A stretch of DNA of 64,000 nucleotides, taken from assembly GCF_934191625.1 (NCBI RefSeq), contig NZ_CAKPUG010000005.1, positions 62,001 to 126,000 of the forward strand, given 5' to 3'. Each line of letters opens with the position of its first letter. Positions within the stretch are counted from its first letter, which is position 1. The position numbers were made by a program, and so were the translations under genes. Below, in pieces: positions 1-8,891 of this stretch. The stretch is from an uncultured Lactococcus sp. (GTDB taxonomy: Bacteria > Bacillota > Bacilli > Lactobacillales > Streptococcaceae). Under the pieces are notes generated by a model. The model was not told the origin of the DNA, ran no database searches, and saw only the letters and a program-made list of their open reading frames with translations.

Positions 1-1
1 A

Positions 2-3000
2 GTGGGAAGTTACTCGTTTGACTGGTATGAACGGATTCTTTTGGATTTTGATTTTATCCATGAAAGACATAAAGAGAATTATATCGTGTTAGACCTCCCA
101 CTAACTTGGGCATCCATCCTCCCAGCTAATATAGAAATGACTGGGGAAAAGGCTTATGCTTTTGAAGCCCATGATAGAGAATATGATGGTAACAGGGAAA
201 TCACGCTTAATGAATTTGTAGCTACGATTGGTCTTGCAGGTGGCTATGACATTGAGATGCCTTACCGTGTAGAAGGGCTTCGCTTTAAGGAGATCCATGC
301 GGGTACAGATGAACTTGTCTTTGACAGGATAGTCTTTGATGAGAAAGAGCAATATTTTGAAGCAGATGACATCGCTGAGCTTCGAGGACGTATTGAAGAA
401 TATATCCGAGCATATCGAGATGCCCGAATCACTCCACGTATTATTGGCTGGACAGAGGGTCAAGTTTTTGATAAGGAATGGGACGGCACAACTGATGTCC
501 ACGGCATTCGACGTACTCCTGAGTTAGTACGATCAGGGTCAAGGCTTGAAGGAGCCATTGTGGAACGTGATTGGGAAGCGATTGAAGTTGTAGCTGGCTG
601 GGCGCAGTTTGCTGATAGCAAAATGGGCAATAACATTGCTGTAGACTCAGATGGACATTGGAACTTGACGACAAGCAATACAGTTAATCACCCGCTAAGC
701 AATTACACCTTTGGGACTCTTGATGAGGCAGGGCTAGTGCCACAACCAATATTCGCCCCAGCCAACATCAAAAAAGTACCTGTCACCCACGTGCGCCCAA
801 TGCCAGAAAACCCAGAGGACATGGAAGCCAATGTTCTTTATATCCGCTCGGGCTATATCGAACGGCAGTACACAGGTAACGCGTGGATAGATATTGCTAG
901 CGACATGAAACAAGAGCCTGAATTTGCCTTGCTTAATGCGCAAAACCAGCTTATTGAGCTTTCACTAGATGACTTGCTTGACCTTAGCGTTCGTTTCGCA
1001 GATAAAGATGTTGCCTATGATAATGGTGCAGTTACAAATAAGGAGATTATCGCAAGCTTTGACAGCTTGAGGCAAGTCGAAATTCAGCTTTCGCCAGCAC
1101 AGATAAGCAGCGTTCAAGAGCTACTCTTCACAGGGCGAATCACACCTTGGGAGCTAAGAGAAACTGATATTACGACAAAGATTGATTTTGTTGGCAACCG
1201 TAAGCTACATCAGATTTATAATGGTGGTGAGGACTGGCTGGTTCCAGTAGAAGAAGATCCTGATAATGCTGGAGAAAGCATTAAGCTTTTCCCAGAAGTT
1301 GGGATAGAAATTCTAGACACAAGAGAAATCATTCCTATCCGCTTTGACGACGATGAGTATGAGATTCGCTTTGCGGATCGTCATGTAGGCCAGAACAAAC
1401 AGGTAAGCATTGCTGGTTTCTATCTGGATTCACGAAATGTAACCCTGCATGAGGATTTAGAAGCATGGATGCGTTACAGCTTACTGACGGGAGACATCAG
1501 TCCTTTAACCATTCGCTGGACACAAGGTCAGGTTCGAAGCCGTGAATATGATGGGACTGCTGAGGCTGAGATTACAGCTCTGCCAAGCTTGCCTATCTTG
1601 GCTACTGACATAGACGGTGTTACTATCCATACAGGAACGGCACGCTTTACGGATGTGAATGTTCGCTTTGATGAGGCAGGTTCGGTTATTTCTCTACCTG
1701 TTCAAGCAAGTGCAGGTGAGTGGGGAATTTCTGGCAGATATTCTGGCAACTACCTACTCACAGCGTCAGACAGGATTCTTCCGACAAGTCAAGCTTTCGA
1801 GACATTCAGTACGGAGCGCCCACAGCGTGTTGATCCATTATTTGATGAAGCAGCAATCACACCACGTCAAATAGCTTGGACGGAAGGTCGAGTGGCGGAT
1901 AAGGAGTGGGATGACTCCTATGATGTCGACGAAATACTCCAACTTCCTCAGTTAGTACACTCGAGTGGTGATGCCATTGTGGCACGTGATGAGGGCAGAA
2001 TTACTGTAGAAGAAGGTTGGGCAAGATTTACTCAGAAAGAAATAGGCGAAGATATTCCAGTAGTTTCAGATGATAACTGGAACTTGACGACAAGCGATGC
2101 AGTTAATCACCCGCTAAGCAATTACACCTTTGGAACTCCTGAAGAGGCAGGGCTAGTGCCACAACCAAACTTTGCCCCAGCCAACATCCATCAAGTCTCC
2201 ATCAAGGACGTGCGCCCAATGCCAGAAAATCCAGACGAGATGGAAGTAAATGTCCTTTATATCAAGGCGGGGCATATCGAACGTCAGTACAATGGTAACA
2301 ACCAGATTGACCGAGATGAAGATATCCAAGAAAATCCTGTCTTTGCCCTCTATAATGAAGCAGGAAAGGAAACTCAAGTTTCGCTAGAAAACTTGACAGG
2401 GCTTCAAGTGCGCTTCCAAGATAAGGATGTCGCCTTTGACGATGACGATATTATGGATAAAGCGCTTATCACAAGCATTAGTAGCTTTAACCATGAAAGT
2501 GTAAGGTTATCTCCTGAACAGTTAGGTCAGCTTGAGGAACTCCTGTTCACCGGTCGTATTACGCCTATCCGTCTCAGCTTTAATGGTCGAAAAATAGCCG
2601 AACGAGTTTTCAACTACGACTATTACTTCATGGCGGAGGACAAGTCTTATGAGTACGGCATGGAAGGCGGCTTTGACGATTTAGAAAAATGGATAGACAT
2701 TGAAACTGGGGAAACGATGGACGTTTTCGGTGATTACTACCTCACAATAACGTTTATCGATCAAATGTCACGTTTAGCAAACGGGCAGCCTCATGTTGCT
2801 GAGGACGAGCTAGTCTTTGTTGATGAACAGGGCAATGAAATTCTGAGAACAGATGTTTCAGTAGAACTTCGTGATGAAGAAGGGAATGTCAATCGTAACT
2901 ATGAATATGTTTTTGATGAGAATGTCGAAACTATCGGTCGTATTACGCGGGCACAAGGCTTGCCAGTATCAGAGCCACAGGTAGCACAGGTTTCGAGAAC

Positions 3001-3517
3001 GCAGATTGAGCTTGCTCCATCTCACATCGCTATGCCACAACCTTTGCAACAGGATATGCCTTTCGTTTTCCAACCATTTGCCTTTAAGAATGCAGAAGCA
3101 GGACTTGGCTACTTTGAGAAGCTCTTTGCCTCCGTCCAAGCCTTTGATCCTGGGCCATATGTGATTGAATATGCGATTTCAAGAACGGACAACCCAGAAA
3201 ACCTTGATTGGCAAATGTCAACTCGTTTCACAGGCTTGTTACCTGATACAGAGTACTTCCTCTTTGCGCGTCAAGCACTTCATCATAACCGTTATGTGGG
3301 AGAGATTAGTGAGAGTGCAACTGTAGTAACTCTGAGAGCAGGGGATCCAGACCCAATTCCGATTCCAACTCCAGACCCAACTCCAACTCCAGACAAGGGC
3401 GGTGAAGAAGCAGCATTACCAAGAACAGGTGATAGGATAGGTTCTGGCCTTGGCATACTTGGTCTAGTTACCCTAGCAGGTGCAGCTATCTTACGTAAAA
3501 AGAATAAAAAAGAGTAA
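2..3517 (+). CDS. LPXTG-anchored repeat surface protein (5' end outside window)
   Basis: A cell-wall-anchored surface protein whose N terminus, and any signal peptide, lies before the window; the in-frame GTG at base 2 is probably not the start. The visible 1171 residues contain a duplicated block of about 240 residues (from about residues 143 and 618) opening with a W-x-E-G-x-V-x-D-K-E-W-D element, and a shorter related unit near residue 500 (W-T-Q-G-Q-V-R-S-R-E-Y-D-G-T). This recalls YDG-type repeats of bacterial adhesins. The end carries a Pro/Asp/Thr wall-spanning stretch, an LPRTG sortase motif, a hydrophobic segment and a KKNKKE tail, so sortase A anchoring is confident. The ligand is unknown; adhesion is an inference. 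A strong terminator follows. Confidence 0.85.
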   Translation: MGSYSFDWYERILLDFDFIHERHKENYIVLDLPLTWASILPANIEMTGEKAYAFEAHDREYDGNREITLNEFVATIGLAGGYDIEMPYRVEGLRFKEIHAGTDELVFDRIVFDEKEQYFEADDIAELRGRIEEYIRAYRDARITPRIIGWTEGQVFDKEWDGTTDVHGIRRTPELVRSGSRLEGAIVERDWEAIEVVAGWAQFADSKMGNNIAVDSDGHWNLTTSNTVNHPLSNYTFGTLDEAGLVPQPIFAPANIKKVPVTHVRPMPENPEDMEANVLYIRSGYIERQYTGNAWIDIASDMKQEPEFALLNAQNQLIELSLDDLLDLSVRFADKDVAYDNGAVTNKEIIASFDSLRQVEIQLSPAQISSVQELLFTGRITPWELRETDITTKIDFVGNRKLHQIYNGGEDWLVPVEEDPDNAGESIKLFPEVGIEILDTREIIPIRFDDDEYEIRFADRHVGQNKQVSIAGFYLDSRNVTLHEDLEAWMRYSLLTGDISPLTIRWTQGQVRSREYDGTAEAEITALPSLPILATDIDGVTIHTGTARFTDVNVRFDEAGSVISLPVQASAGEWGISGRYSGNYLLTASDRILPTSQAFETFSTERPQRVDPLFDEAAITPRQIAWTEGRVADKEWDDSYDVDEILQLPQLVHSSGDAIVARDEGRITVEEGWARFTQKEIGEDIPVVSDDNWNLTTSDAVNHPLSNYTFGTPEEAGLVPQPNFAPANIHQVSIKDVRPMPENPDEMEVNVLYIKAGHIERQYNGNNQIDRDEDIQENPVFALYNEAGKETQVSLENLTGLQVRFQDKDVAFDDDDIMDKALITSISSFNHESVRLSPEQLGQLEELLFTGRITPIRLSFNGRKIAERVFNYDYYFMAEDKSYEYGMEGGFDDLEKWIDIETGETMDVFGDYYLTITFIDQMSRLANGQPHVAEDELVFVDEQGNEILRTDVSVELRDEEGNVNRNYEYVFDENVETIGRITRAQGLPVSEPQVAQVSRTQIELAPSHIAMPQPLQQDMPFVFQPFAFKNAEAGLGYFEKLFASVQAFDPGPYVIEYAISRTDNPENLDWQMSTRFTGLLPDTEYFLFARQALHHNRYVGEISESATVVTLRAGDPDPIPIPTPDPTPTPDKGGEEAALPRTGDRIGSGLGILGLVTLAGAAILRKKNKKE
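428..2566 (+). repeat. long internal duplication in the surface protein gene
   Basis: Two copies of a roughly 715-bp unit begin near 428 and 1855. They are recognisable along their length and nearly identical at DNA level in patches, for example about 659-750 against 2079-2170, offset by 1420 bp. Each copy ends with codons for F-T-G-R-I-T-P. The patchy DNA identity suggests recent duplication or gene conversion. Confidence 0.8.
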
Positions 3518-3546
3518 GTTTTCTTTTTACAGATAGAAAACGAATT

Positions 3547-3584
3547 AAAAGCGAGAAAATTCACGAAATTTTTCGCTTTTTTTT
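3547..3584 (+). terminator. intrinsic terminator after the surface protein gene
   Basis: AAAAGCGA at 3547-3554 pairs with TCGCTTTT at 3573-3580, extended inwards by A/T pairs, and a long T run follows. Confidence 0.85.
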
Positions 3585-3681
3585 ACATAGCGCTGAATAA
3601 CTTTTGAAATTCGGGTAAAATAGAAAATAGGACAATGAGATTGTCTGTTGAATCTTATGAAATACAGGAGATATATATAGC

Positions 3682-4629
3682 ATGAAAAAAAGAGGCATCC
3701 TCTTAGTCAATCTTGGTACACCTGAGAATACATCGCCCCAAGCACTAAGAAAATACCTGAAGAAATTTTTGTCTGATCGCCGCGTGATTAAAACACATCC
3801 ACTGCTTTGGCAACCACTTCTTAATGGTGTTATTCTTAATACTCGTCCGAAAAAATCAGCTAAGCTTTACGAAAAAATTGTCAAAGATGGTCAGTTTCCG
3901 CTCCTTACTTATACAGCAGCTCAGGAAAAAAATCTGCAAGAACTCTGCCCAGATATTGAAATTGCGATGGGGATGTCTTACAGTGAACCGAGTATTGAAA
4001 AAGGCTTAGAGAACCTTTTGAACAAAGGTGTAGAAGATTTAACCATACTTCCGATGTATCCACAATATTCAGGAACCACAGTGGGTTCAGTCTTTGACAG
4101 TGTTATGAATTTCTTTTTAGAAAAGGATCATATTGTCGACTTAAAGTTTATACGCTCTTTTTACAAAGAACCGCTCTATATCAAATACTTTGCTGATAAG
4201 ATAAAGGAAGCTCTCGCGAGTGAAAAGGACATTGAAGCTGTTGTCTTTTCTTACCATGGTATCCCGCTTTCTTATGTAACGGATGGCGACACTTATCCGG
4301 AAGAGTGCACGGAAACTACACGTTTAATAATGGAAGAACTTGGGGAATTCCCACATTATCAAACTTATCAGTCAAAATTTGGACCTGCTGAATGGCTAAC
4401 CCCTGCTACAGATGATACTTTGAAGAAACTACCCGGACAAGGTGTCAAAAAAATTCTTATCGTTGCGCCGGGATTTGTGGTAGACTGCTTAGAAACAATT
4501 GAAGAGCTTGAAGAAGAAAACAAAGAATACTTCCTTGAAAATGGAGGTGAAAAGTATATATATCTTTCTCCATTTAATGCTGAAGTTGCTTTTGCTAAGC
4601 TTGTAAAAGAGATTGTCGTGAAAAAGTAA
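3682..4629 (+). CDS. hemH: ferrochelatase (probably coproporphyrin type)
   Basis: Inserts Fe2+ into a porphyrin (coproporphyrin III in most Gram-positives) in the cytoplasm. The 315 residues match family length. The N terminus has the ILLVNLGTPE motif, FSYHGIP carries the metal-site histidine, and ETIEELEEENKEYF carries the C-terminal acidic metal-binding helix. The start has AGGAGA upstream. No other haem gene is nearby, and lactococci are known to retain hemH while lacking a full haem pathway, so it may act on imported or scavenged porphyrin (inference). It appears monocistronic, between a terminator and the thrS promoter; no clear promoter of its own was seen. Confidence 0.9.
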   Translation: MKKRGILLVNLGTPENTSPQALRKYLKKFLSDRRVIKTHPLLWQPLLNGVILNTRPKKSAKLYEKIVKDGQFPLLTYTAAQEKNLQELCPDIEIAMGMSYSEPSIEKGLENLLNKGVEDLTILPMYPQYSGTTVGSVFDSVMNFFLEKDHIVDLKFIRSFYKEPLYIKYFADKIKEALASEKDIEAVVFSYHGIPLSYVTDGDTYPEECTETTRLIMEELGEFPHYQTYQSKFGPAEWLTPATDDTLKKLPGQGVKKILIVAPGFVVDCLETIEELEEENKEYFLENGGEKYIYLSPFNAEVAFAKLVKEIVVKK

Positions 4630-4670
4630 ACAATATTTTCTAAAAAATAAAAAATTGTTCAAAAAAGGAC

Positions 4671-4699
4671 TTGACAAAAGATAAAGAAAAACCTAAAAT
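4671..4699 (+). promoter_or_regulatory. thrS promoter
   Basis: TTGACA at 4671-4676, 17-bp spacer, TAAAAT at 4694-4699. It sits just upstream of the T-box leader and would start transcription near 4706. Confidence 0.85.
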
Positions 4700-4705
4700 G
4701 GTCAT

Positions 4706-4934
4706 TAGAGACAAGTCTTTAACCAATTCTTTCCAAGAGAACGAGTGTGTGGTGCGAACTCGTATTGTAATTGCTAAAGATACCACTCTGATAATTCTTT
4801 CTGAGAACAGAAAGCGCAGCTGACACGTTACGTCAAAGATGAGATATTTTTAAGGCTTTTTGTGCCGAAAAAATTAAAAAGGTGGTAACACGCAGATCGC
4901 GTCCTTTAAGAGGAAGCTGATCTGCGTTTTTTTA
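4706..4934 (+). ncRNA. T-box leader (tRNA-Thr sensing) of thrS
   Basis: A tRNA-responsive leader that terminates when tRNA-Thr is charged and reads through when it is uncharged. The T-box core GGTGGTAACACG lies at 4881-4892. The terminator pairs ACGCAGATC (4890-4898) with GATCTGCGT (4919-4927) and ends in a T run. An ACC triplet followed by A at 4782-4784 is the likely threonine specifier (moderate confidence). The hairpin CTTTC/GAAAG near 4798-4815 fits stem II or III. The thrS gene directly downstream supports the assignment. Confidence 0.9.
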
Positions 4935-4992
4935 TTTCCTCAGTGCTCATCACCAAAACTAAAATACGTTAACAAAAATATTGGAGGCTTAT

Positions 4993-6933
4993 ATGATTAA
5001 AATCACTTTTCCAGATGGTGCTGTCAAAGAATTTGAGGCAGGCATCTCAACACTTGAAATCGCTAAATCAATCTCACCTGGTTTGGCAAAAAAAGCCTTG
5101 GCTGGTAAAGTCAACGGCAAACTTATTGATGTGACCCGTCCGATCAAAGAAGATGCAACTTTTGAAATTGTAACTCCTGACCATGAGGATGCTTTTGGCT
5201 TACTACGTCACTCTGCAGCTCACTTATTTGCCCAAGCCGCACGTCGTCATTTTCCAAATATTCATCTTGGTGTAGGTCCAGCTATTGAAAATGGTTTCTA
5301 CTACGATACTGATAATGAAGAGGGCCAAATTTCAAACGATGACTTGGAAAAAATCGAAGCAGAAATGCGTCGTATCTCCAAAGAAAATTTCCCTTCAATT
5401 CGCAAAGAAGTAACAAAAGAAGAAGCGAAAGAAATTTTTGCTGGTGACCCATATAAACTTGAACTTATTGAAGAACACAATGAAGATGAAGGTGGCTTGA
5501 CAATTTATAGCCAAGGTGAATATACTGATCTTTGTCGTGGTCCGCATGTGCCATCAACTGGATTTATTAAATTTTTCAAATTACTCAACGTGGCAGGTGC
5601 TTACTGGCGCGGAAATAGCGATAACGCGATGATGCAACGTGTTTACGGTACAGCTTGGTTCAACAAAGAGGACCTTGAAGAAAACTTGAAGATGCGCGAA
5701 GAAGCAAAAGAGCGTGACCACCGTAAACTCGGTCGTGAATTAGATCTCTTCTTTAATGAAGCTTCTTTGGGAGCAGGTACAGCTTACTGGCTGCCAGATG
5801 GAGCAACTATTCGCCGTACAATCCAACGTTTCGTTGAAGACCGTGAAATTGCTGCAGGTTATCTTCACGTTAATACACCAAACTTGATGAACTTGGATGT
5901 TTATAAACAATCAGGTCACTGGCAACATTATCATGAAGATATGTTCCCACCAATGGACATGGGTGATGGCGAACAAATGGAACTTCGCCCAATGAACTGC
6001 CCATCGCACATTGCAATCTATAAACACCACGTACACAGCTACCGCGAATTACCTATCCGTATCGCTGAGTTTGGTACAATGCACCGTTATGAAAAATCAG
6101 GCGCACTTTCAGGTCTTCAACGTGTACGTGTTATGCAACTGAATGATGGTCACACATTTGTGACACCAGACCAAATTCAAGAAGAATTTGGTAAAATCCT
6201 TGAATTAATTATGGAAATGTACCGTGATTTCGGTATTGATGATTACAGCTTCCGTCTGTCTTATCGTGATCCAGAAGATACAGAAAAATACTTCCCAGAC
6301 GATGCAATGTGGGAAAAATCACAACGTATGCTTAAAGCAACAATGGATGATATGAATCTTGACTATGTTGAAGCAGAAGGTGAAGCAGCATTTTATGGGC
6401 CAAAATTGGATATTCAAGTCAAGACAGCCTTGGGTAATGAAGAAACTCTTTCAACTATTCAACTGGACTTCCTTAACCCTGAAAACTTTGACATCACATA
6501 TGTTGGTGCAGATGGTGAAAAACATCGTCCGGTTATGATTCACCGTGGTGTAATTTCAACTTTGGAACGCTTTACAGCTTACTTGATTGAACTTTATAAA
6601 GGTGCGTTCCCAACTTGGTTGGCGCCTACTCAAGCAATCATCATTCCTGTAAACAATGAAATTCATGCTGATTACGCATGGGAAATCAAAAAACGTCTCC
6701 AAGAGAAAGGCTTGCGTATCGTTGTCGACGAATCAAATGAAAAAATGGGTTATAAGATTCGTCAAGCCCAAACACGTAAAGTTCCTTATCAAATCGTTGT
6801 CGGTGACCAAGAAATGGCAGATGGTACTGTAAATATCCGTCGTTACGGTTCAACAGATACTGAAGTTATTAGCTTGGATCAATTTATCGAAAATATTCAA
6901 GAAGATGTAGCAAACTACAGCCGCAGCAAATAA
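4993..6933 (+). CDS. thrS: threonyl-tRNA synthetase
   Basis: Charges tRNA-Thr with threonine. The 646-residue protein has an N-terminal TGS domain (about 1-62), an editing domain with [10 protein letters not shown], a class II core containing the zinc-ligand region MNCPSH and motif 3 [11 protein letters not shown], and a C-terminal anticodon-binding domain. An in-frame TTG at 4981 exists, but the Shine-Dalgarno GGAGG (4983-4987) lies inside that extension and is well spaced from ATG 4993, so the ATG is the start. Expression is set by the T-box leader. A short terminator follows. Confidence 0.97.
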   Translation: MIKITFPDGAVKEFEAGISTLEIAKSISPGLAKKALAGKVNGKLIDVTRPIKEDATFEIVTPDHEDAFGLLRHSAAHLFAQAARRHFPNIHLGVGPAIENGFYYDTDNEEGQISNDDLEKIEAEMRRISKENFPSIRKEVTKEEAKEIFAGDPYKLELIEEHNEDEGGLTIYSQGEYTDLCRGPHVPSTGFIKFFKLLNVAGAYWRGNSDNAMMQRVYGTAWFNKEDLEENLKMREEAKERDHRKLGRELDLFFNEASLGAGTAYWLPDGATIRRTIQRFVEDREIAAGYLHVNTPNLMNLDVYKQSGHWQHYHEDMFPPMDMGDGEQMELRPMNCPSHIAIYKHHVHSYRELPIRIAEFGTMHRYEKSGALSGLQRVRVMQLNDGHTFVTPDQIQEEFGKILELIMEMYRDFGIDDYSFRLSYRDPEDTEKYFPDDAMWEKSQRMLKATMDDMNLDYVEAEGEAAFYGPKLDIQVKTALGNEETLSTIQLDFLNPENFDITYVGADGEKHRPVMIHRGVISTLERFTAYLIELYKGAFPTWLAPTQAIIIPVNNEIHADYAWEIKKRLQEKGLRIVVDESNEKMGYKIRQAQTRKVPYQIVVGDQEMADGTVNIRRYGSTDTEVISLDQFIENIQEDVANYSRSK

Positions 6934-6937
6934 TAAG

Positions 6938-6960
6938 AAGAGAGGCAACTCTCTTTTTAT
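6938..6960 (+). terminator. intrinsic terminator after thrS
   Basis: AAGAGAG (6938-6944), GCAA tetraloop, CTCTCTT (6949-6955) and a T run. Confidence 0.85.
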
Positions 6961-7025
6961 TTGTCATTACTCTAGGCGCTGATTTCTAAAAAAACCAGAA
7001 TACAAGCGCATTCACGACTTATAAC

Positions 7026-7054
7026 TAGAAAAATAGTTCACAAAATGCTATACT
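7026..7054 (+). promoter_or_regulatory. fba promoter with extended -10
   Basis: TGC followed by TATACT at 7049-7054 forms an extended -10. A weak -35, TAGAAA at 7026-7031, is 17 bp upstream. Confidence 0.7.
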
Positions 7055-7089
7055 AGGACAGTAATAGAAAATATTCGGAGGAATTTGAA

Positions 7090-7986
7090 ATGGCAATCGT
7101 TTCAGCAGAAAAATTCGTACAAGCCGCTCGTGACAATGGTTACGCTATCGGTGGTTTCAACACAAACAACCTTGAATGGACTCAAGCTATCTTGCGTGCA
7201 GCAGAAGCTAAAAAGACTCCAGTACTTATCCAAACTTCAATGGGTGCTGCTAAATACATGGGTGGTTACAAAATGTGTAAACTCCTCATTGAAACTCTTG
7301 TAGAATCAATGGGTATCACTGTACCAGTAGCTATTCACCTTGACCACGGTCACTTTGATGATGCTTTGGAATGTATCGAAGTTGGTTACTCTTCATTGAT
7401 GTTTGACGGTTCACACCTTCCAATCGAAGAAAACCTTAAACTTGCTGAAGAAGTTATCACAAAAGCTCACGCTAAAGGTATCTCAGTTGAGTGTGAAGTT
7501 GGTTCTATCGGTGGTGAAGAAGACGGTATCGTCGGTGAAGGCGAACTCGCTCCAATCGAAGACGCAGTAGCAATGGCTAAACTTGGTGTTGACTTCCTTG
7601 CAGCTGGTATCGGTAACATCCACGGTCCTTACCCAGAAAACTGGAAAGGTCTCCACATCGATCACTTGACTAAATTGAACGAAGCACTTGTTGCAGCTAT
7701 GGGTAAAAATGTTCCTATCGTATTGCACGGTGGTTCAGGTATCCCTGACGATCAAATCCGCGAAGCTATCGCTAACGGTGTAGCTAAAATCAACGTAAAC
7801 ACAGAATGCCAACTTGCATTTGCAAAAGCAACTCGTGAATTTGTCGTTGAATTTAACGCTAACGAAGCTGAATACATGAAGAAAAAACTCTTCGACCCAC
7901 GTAAATTCTTGAAACCTGGTTTCGACGCAATCACTGCATCAGTTGAAGAACGTATCGACGTTTTCGGTTCAGCAAACAAAGCTTAA
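7090..7986 (+). CDS. fba: class II fructose-1,6-bisphosphate aldolase
   Basis: Splits fructose-1,6-bisphosphate into dihydroxyacetone phosphate and glyceraldehyde-3-phosphate in glycolysis. The 298 residues contain class II (zinc) signatures: HLDHGHFDDALE with the metal histidines, GGEEDGIVGEGELAPIEDA, a zinc histidine in GNIHGPYPENW, and the phosphate-binding GGSGIPDDQI. Codon use is strongly biased (GGT, CGT, AAC), as expected for a highly expressed gene and shared here only with tuf. GGAGG precedes the ATG. It is monocistronic, bounded by its own promoter and terminator. Confidence 0.96.
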   Translation: MAIVSAEKFVQAARDNGYAIGGFNTNNLEWTQAILRAAEAKKTPVLIQTSMGAAKYMGGYKMCKLLIETLVESMGITVPVAIHLDHGHFDDALECIEVGYSSLMFDGSHLPIEENLKLAEEVITKAHAKGISVECEVGSIGGEEDGIVGEGELAPIEDAVAMAKLGVDFLAAGIGNIHGPYPENWKGLHIDHLTKLNEALVAAMGKNVPIVLHGGSGIPDDQIREAIANGVAKINVNTECQLAFAKATREFVVEFNANEAEYMKKKLFDPRKFLKPGFDAITASVEERIDVFGSANKA

Positions 7987-8011
7987 TCCGCTTTTTAAAT
8001 ATGAATAAAAG

Positions 8012-8041
8012 AACGCTTGTCATTGTGACAGGCGTTTTTTA
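8012..8041 (+). terminator. intrinsic terminator after fba
   Basis: AACGCTTGTCA (8012-8022) pairs with TGACAGGCGTT (8026-8036) allowing a G-T pair, followed by a T run. Confidence 0.9.
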
Positions 8042-8209
8042 GATTGAATCAAAGAAGGAAAGATAGGAAGTCGGATTCAAGCCGGATTCAAGCAAAATTT
8101 CGAAAGAAAATGTTAAACTTAGATAAGAGCAGTGGGTATATGACATAAAAGGTGAACTGATACTTAAAATGTTAAAGCTCGGTTAATAATGAGTAAATAA
8201 GGGGGAATT

Positions 8210-8701
8210 ATGATAGGATTAACAAAACATAGAAATCCAGCTATTTCAAAAGAAATCAACGGACAAATACCACAATCGGTAAAGAAATCAATAAGTAGCG
8301 ATAAAGCTTCAAAAGTTCGCAAAACAATTCATGGTGCTTCAATTACTGCTGCAGGAGTGGGAGCGCTCCCCATTCCCATTGCTGATGCTTTAATTTTAGT
8401 GCCTATTCAGTTAAAGATGTTGAAAAATATTTATAAAATATATGATGTGAAGTTTAGTGATAAATTTGTCGTAAACTTCATAAGGGTAACCTTGATTCCG
8501 TATATCGGAAGATCATTGGCTACTTTGATTCCTGGAGTAGGTAGTGTGGTCAATGCTTCTATTGCTGCAGTTATTACTGAAGCGATTGGCTGGAGTGCAG
8601 CTGCTTCTTTAGAAAAAGGAATTGACATTACAAAAGACACTGAAAAGTTTGAAGGGATTTTGACAGATACGCTCAAAACACTTATTCAGCACAAAAAATA
8701 A
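8210..8701 (+). CDS. orphan DUF697/YcjF-like membrane-associated protein
   Basis: I do not know its function. The 163-residue protein has a polar N terminus (about 1-40), a hydrophobic glycine-rich segment (about 42-70: HGASITAAGVGALPIPIADA then LILVPIQLKML), a second hydrophobic stretch (about 95-135: LIPYIGRSLATLIPGVGSVVN) and a charged tail. The GALPIPIADA and PGVGSVVNA elements resemble the DUF697 domain, normally fused C-terminal to Era-like GTPases. Here no GTPase domain or neighbour is present. AGGGGG precedes the ATG. A perfect terminator follows, so it is a single-gene unit. The upstream interval holds two tandem copies of CGGATTCAAGC. Confidence 0.55.
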   Translation: MIGLTKHRNPAISKEINGQIPQSVKKSISSDKASKVRKTIHGASITAAGVGALPIPIADALILVPIQLKMLKNIYKIYDVKFSDKFVVNFIRVTLIPYIGRSLATLIPGVGSVVNASIAAVITEAIGWSAAASLEKGIDITKDTEKFEGILTDTLKTLIQHKK

Positions 8702-8727
8702 AAAACTGCCATGCATGGCAGTTTTTT
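8701..8727 (+). terminator. intrinsic terminator after the DUF697-like gene
   Basis: AAAAACTGCCATG and CATGGCAGTTTTTT are perfect complements. The hairpin could work in both directions. Confidence 0.9.
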
Positions 8728-8744
8728 ATTCTCATCATTTATAC

Positions 8745-8773
8745 TTGACAAGATTTTGAGAATACAGTATACT
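8745..8773 (+). promoter_or_regulatory. consensus promoter of the beta-glucoside operon
   Basis: TTGACA (8745-8750), exactly 17 bp, then TATACT (8768-8773). Such a strong promoter fits an operon whose output is limited afterwards by antitermination and catabolite repression. Confidence 0.9.
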
Positions 8774-8777
8774 GATA

Positions 8778-8791
8778 TAAAAGCGGTTTCA
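8778..8791 (+). promoter_or_regulatory. cre site (CcpA operator)
   Basis: TAAAAGCGGTTTCA matches the cre consensus TGWNANCGNTNWCA at every defined position except the second. It overlaps the expected transcription start just downstream of the -10, a position where CcpA-HPr(Ser-P) represses. Confidence 0.75.
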
Positions 8792-8798
8792 TAAAAAC

Positions 8799-8873
8799 GG
8801 ATAGTGATTATTAAGTTAAGCTAGACCTTATCGTACTCTATTTTTGCCATAGGGACGATAGGGTCTATTTTTG
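8799..8873 (+). promoter_or_regulatory. RAT antiterminator element and overlapping terminator
   Basis: The ribonucleic antiterminator (RAT) runs 8799-8827: it opens GGATAGTGA and closes with AGACC. Its 3' part overlaps the 5' arm of a terminator formed by AGACCTTATCGT (8823-8834) and ACGATAGGGTCT (8855-8866) plus a T-rich tail. The two structures exclude each other. Binding of the LicT/BglG protein encoded just downstream would stabilise the RAT and allow read-through, giving autoregulated, beta-glucoside-dependent expression. Confidence 0.85.
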
Positions 8874-8891
8874 TGAAATGAGGGGTGAAGT

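Noticed and set aside
4628..4660. AACAAT/ATTGTT hairpin after hemH as a terminator
   Set aside because: The stem is AT-only and no T run follows it on the plus strand.
8041..8110. Tandem CGGATTCAAGC as an attachment site or CRISPR-like repeat
   Set aside because: Only two copies, without spacers, integrase or flanking mobile genes.
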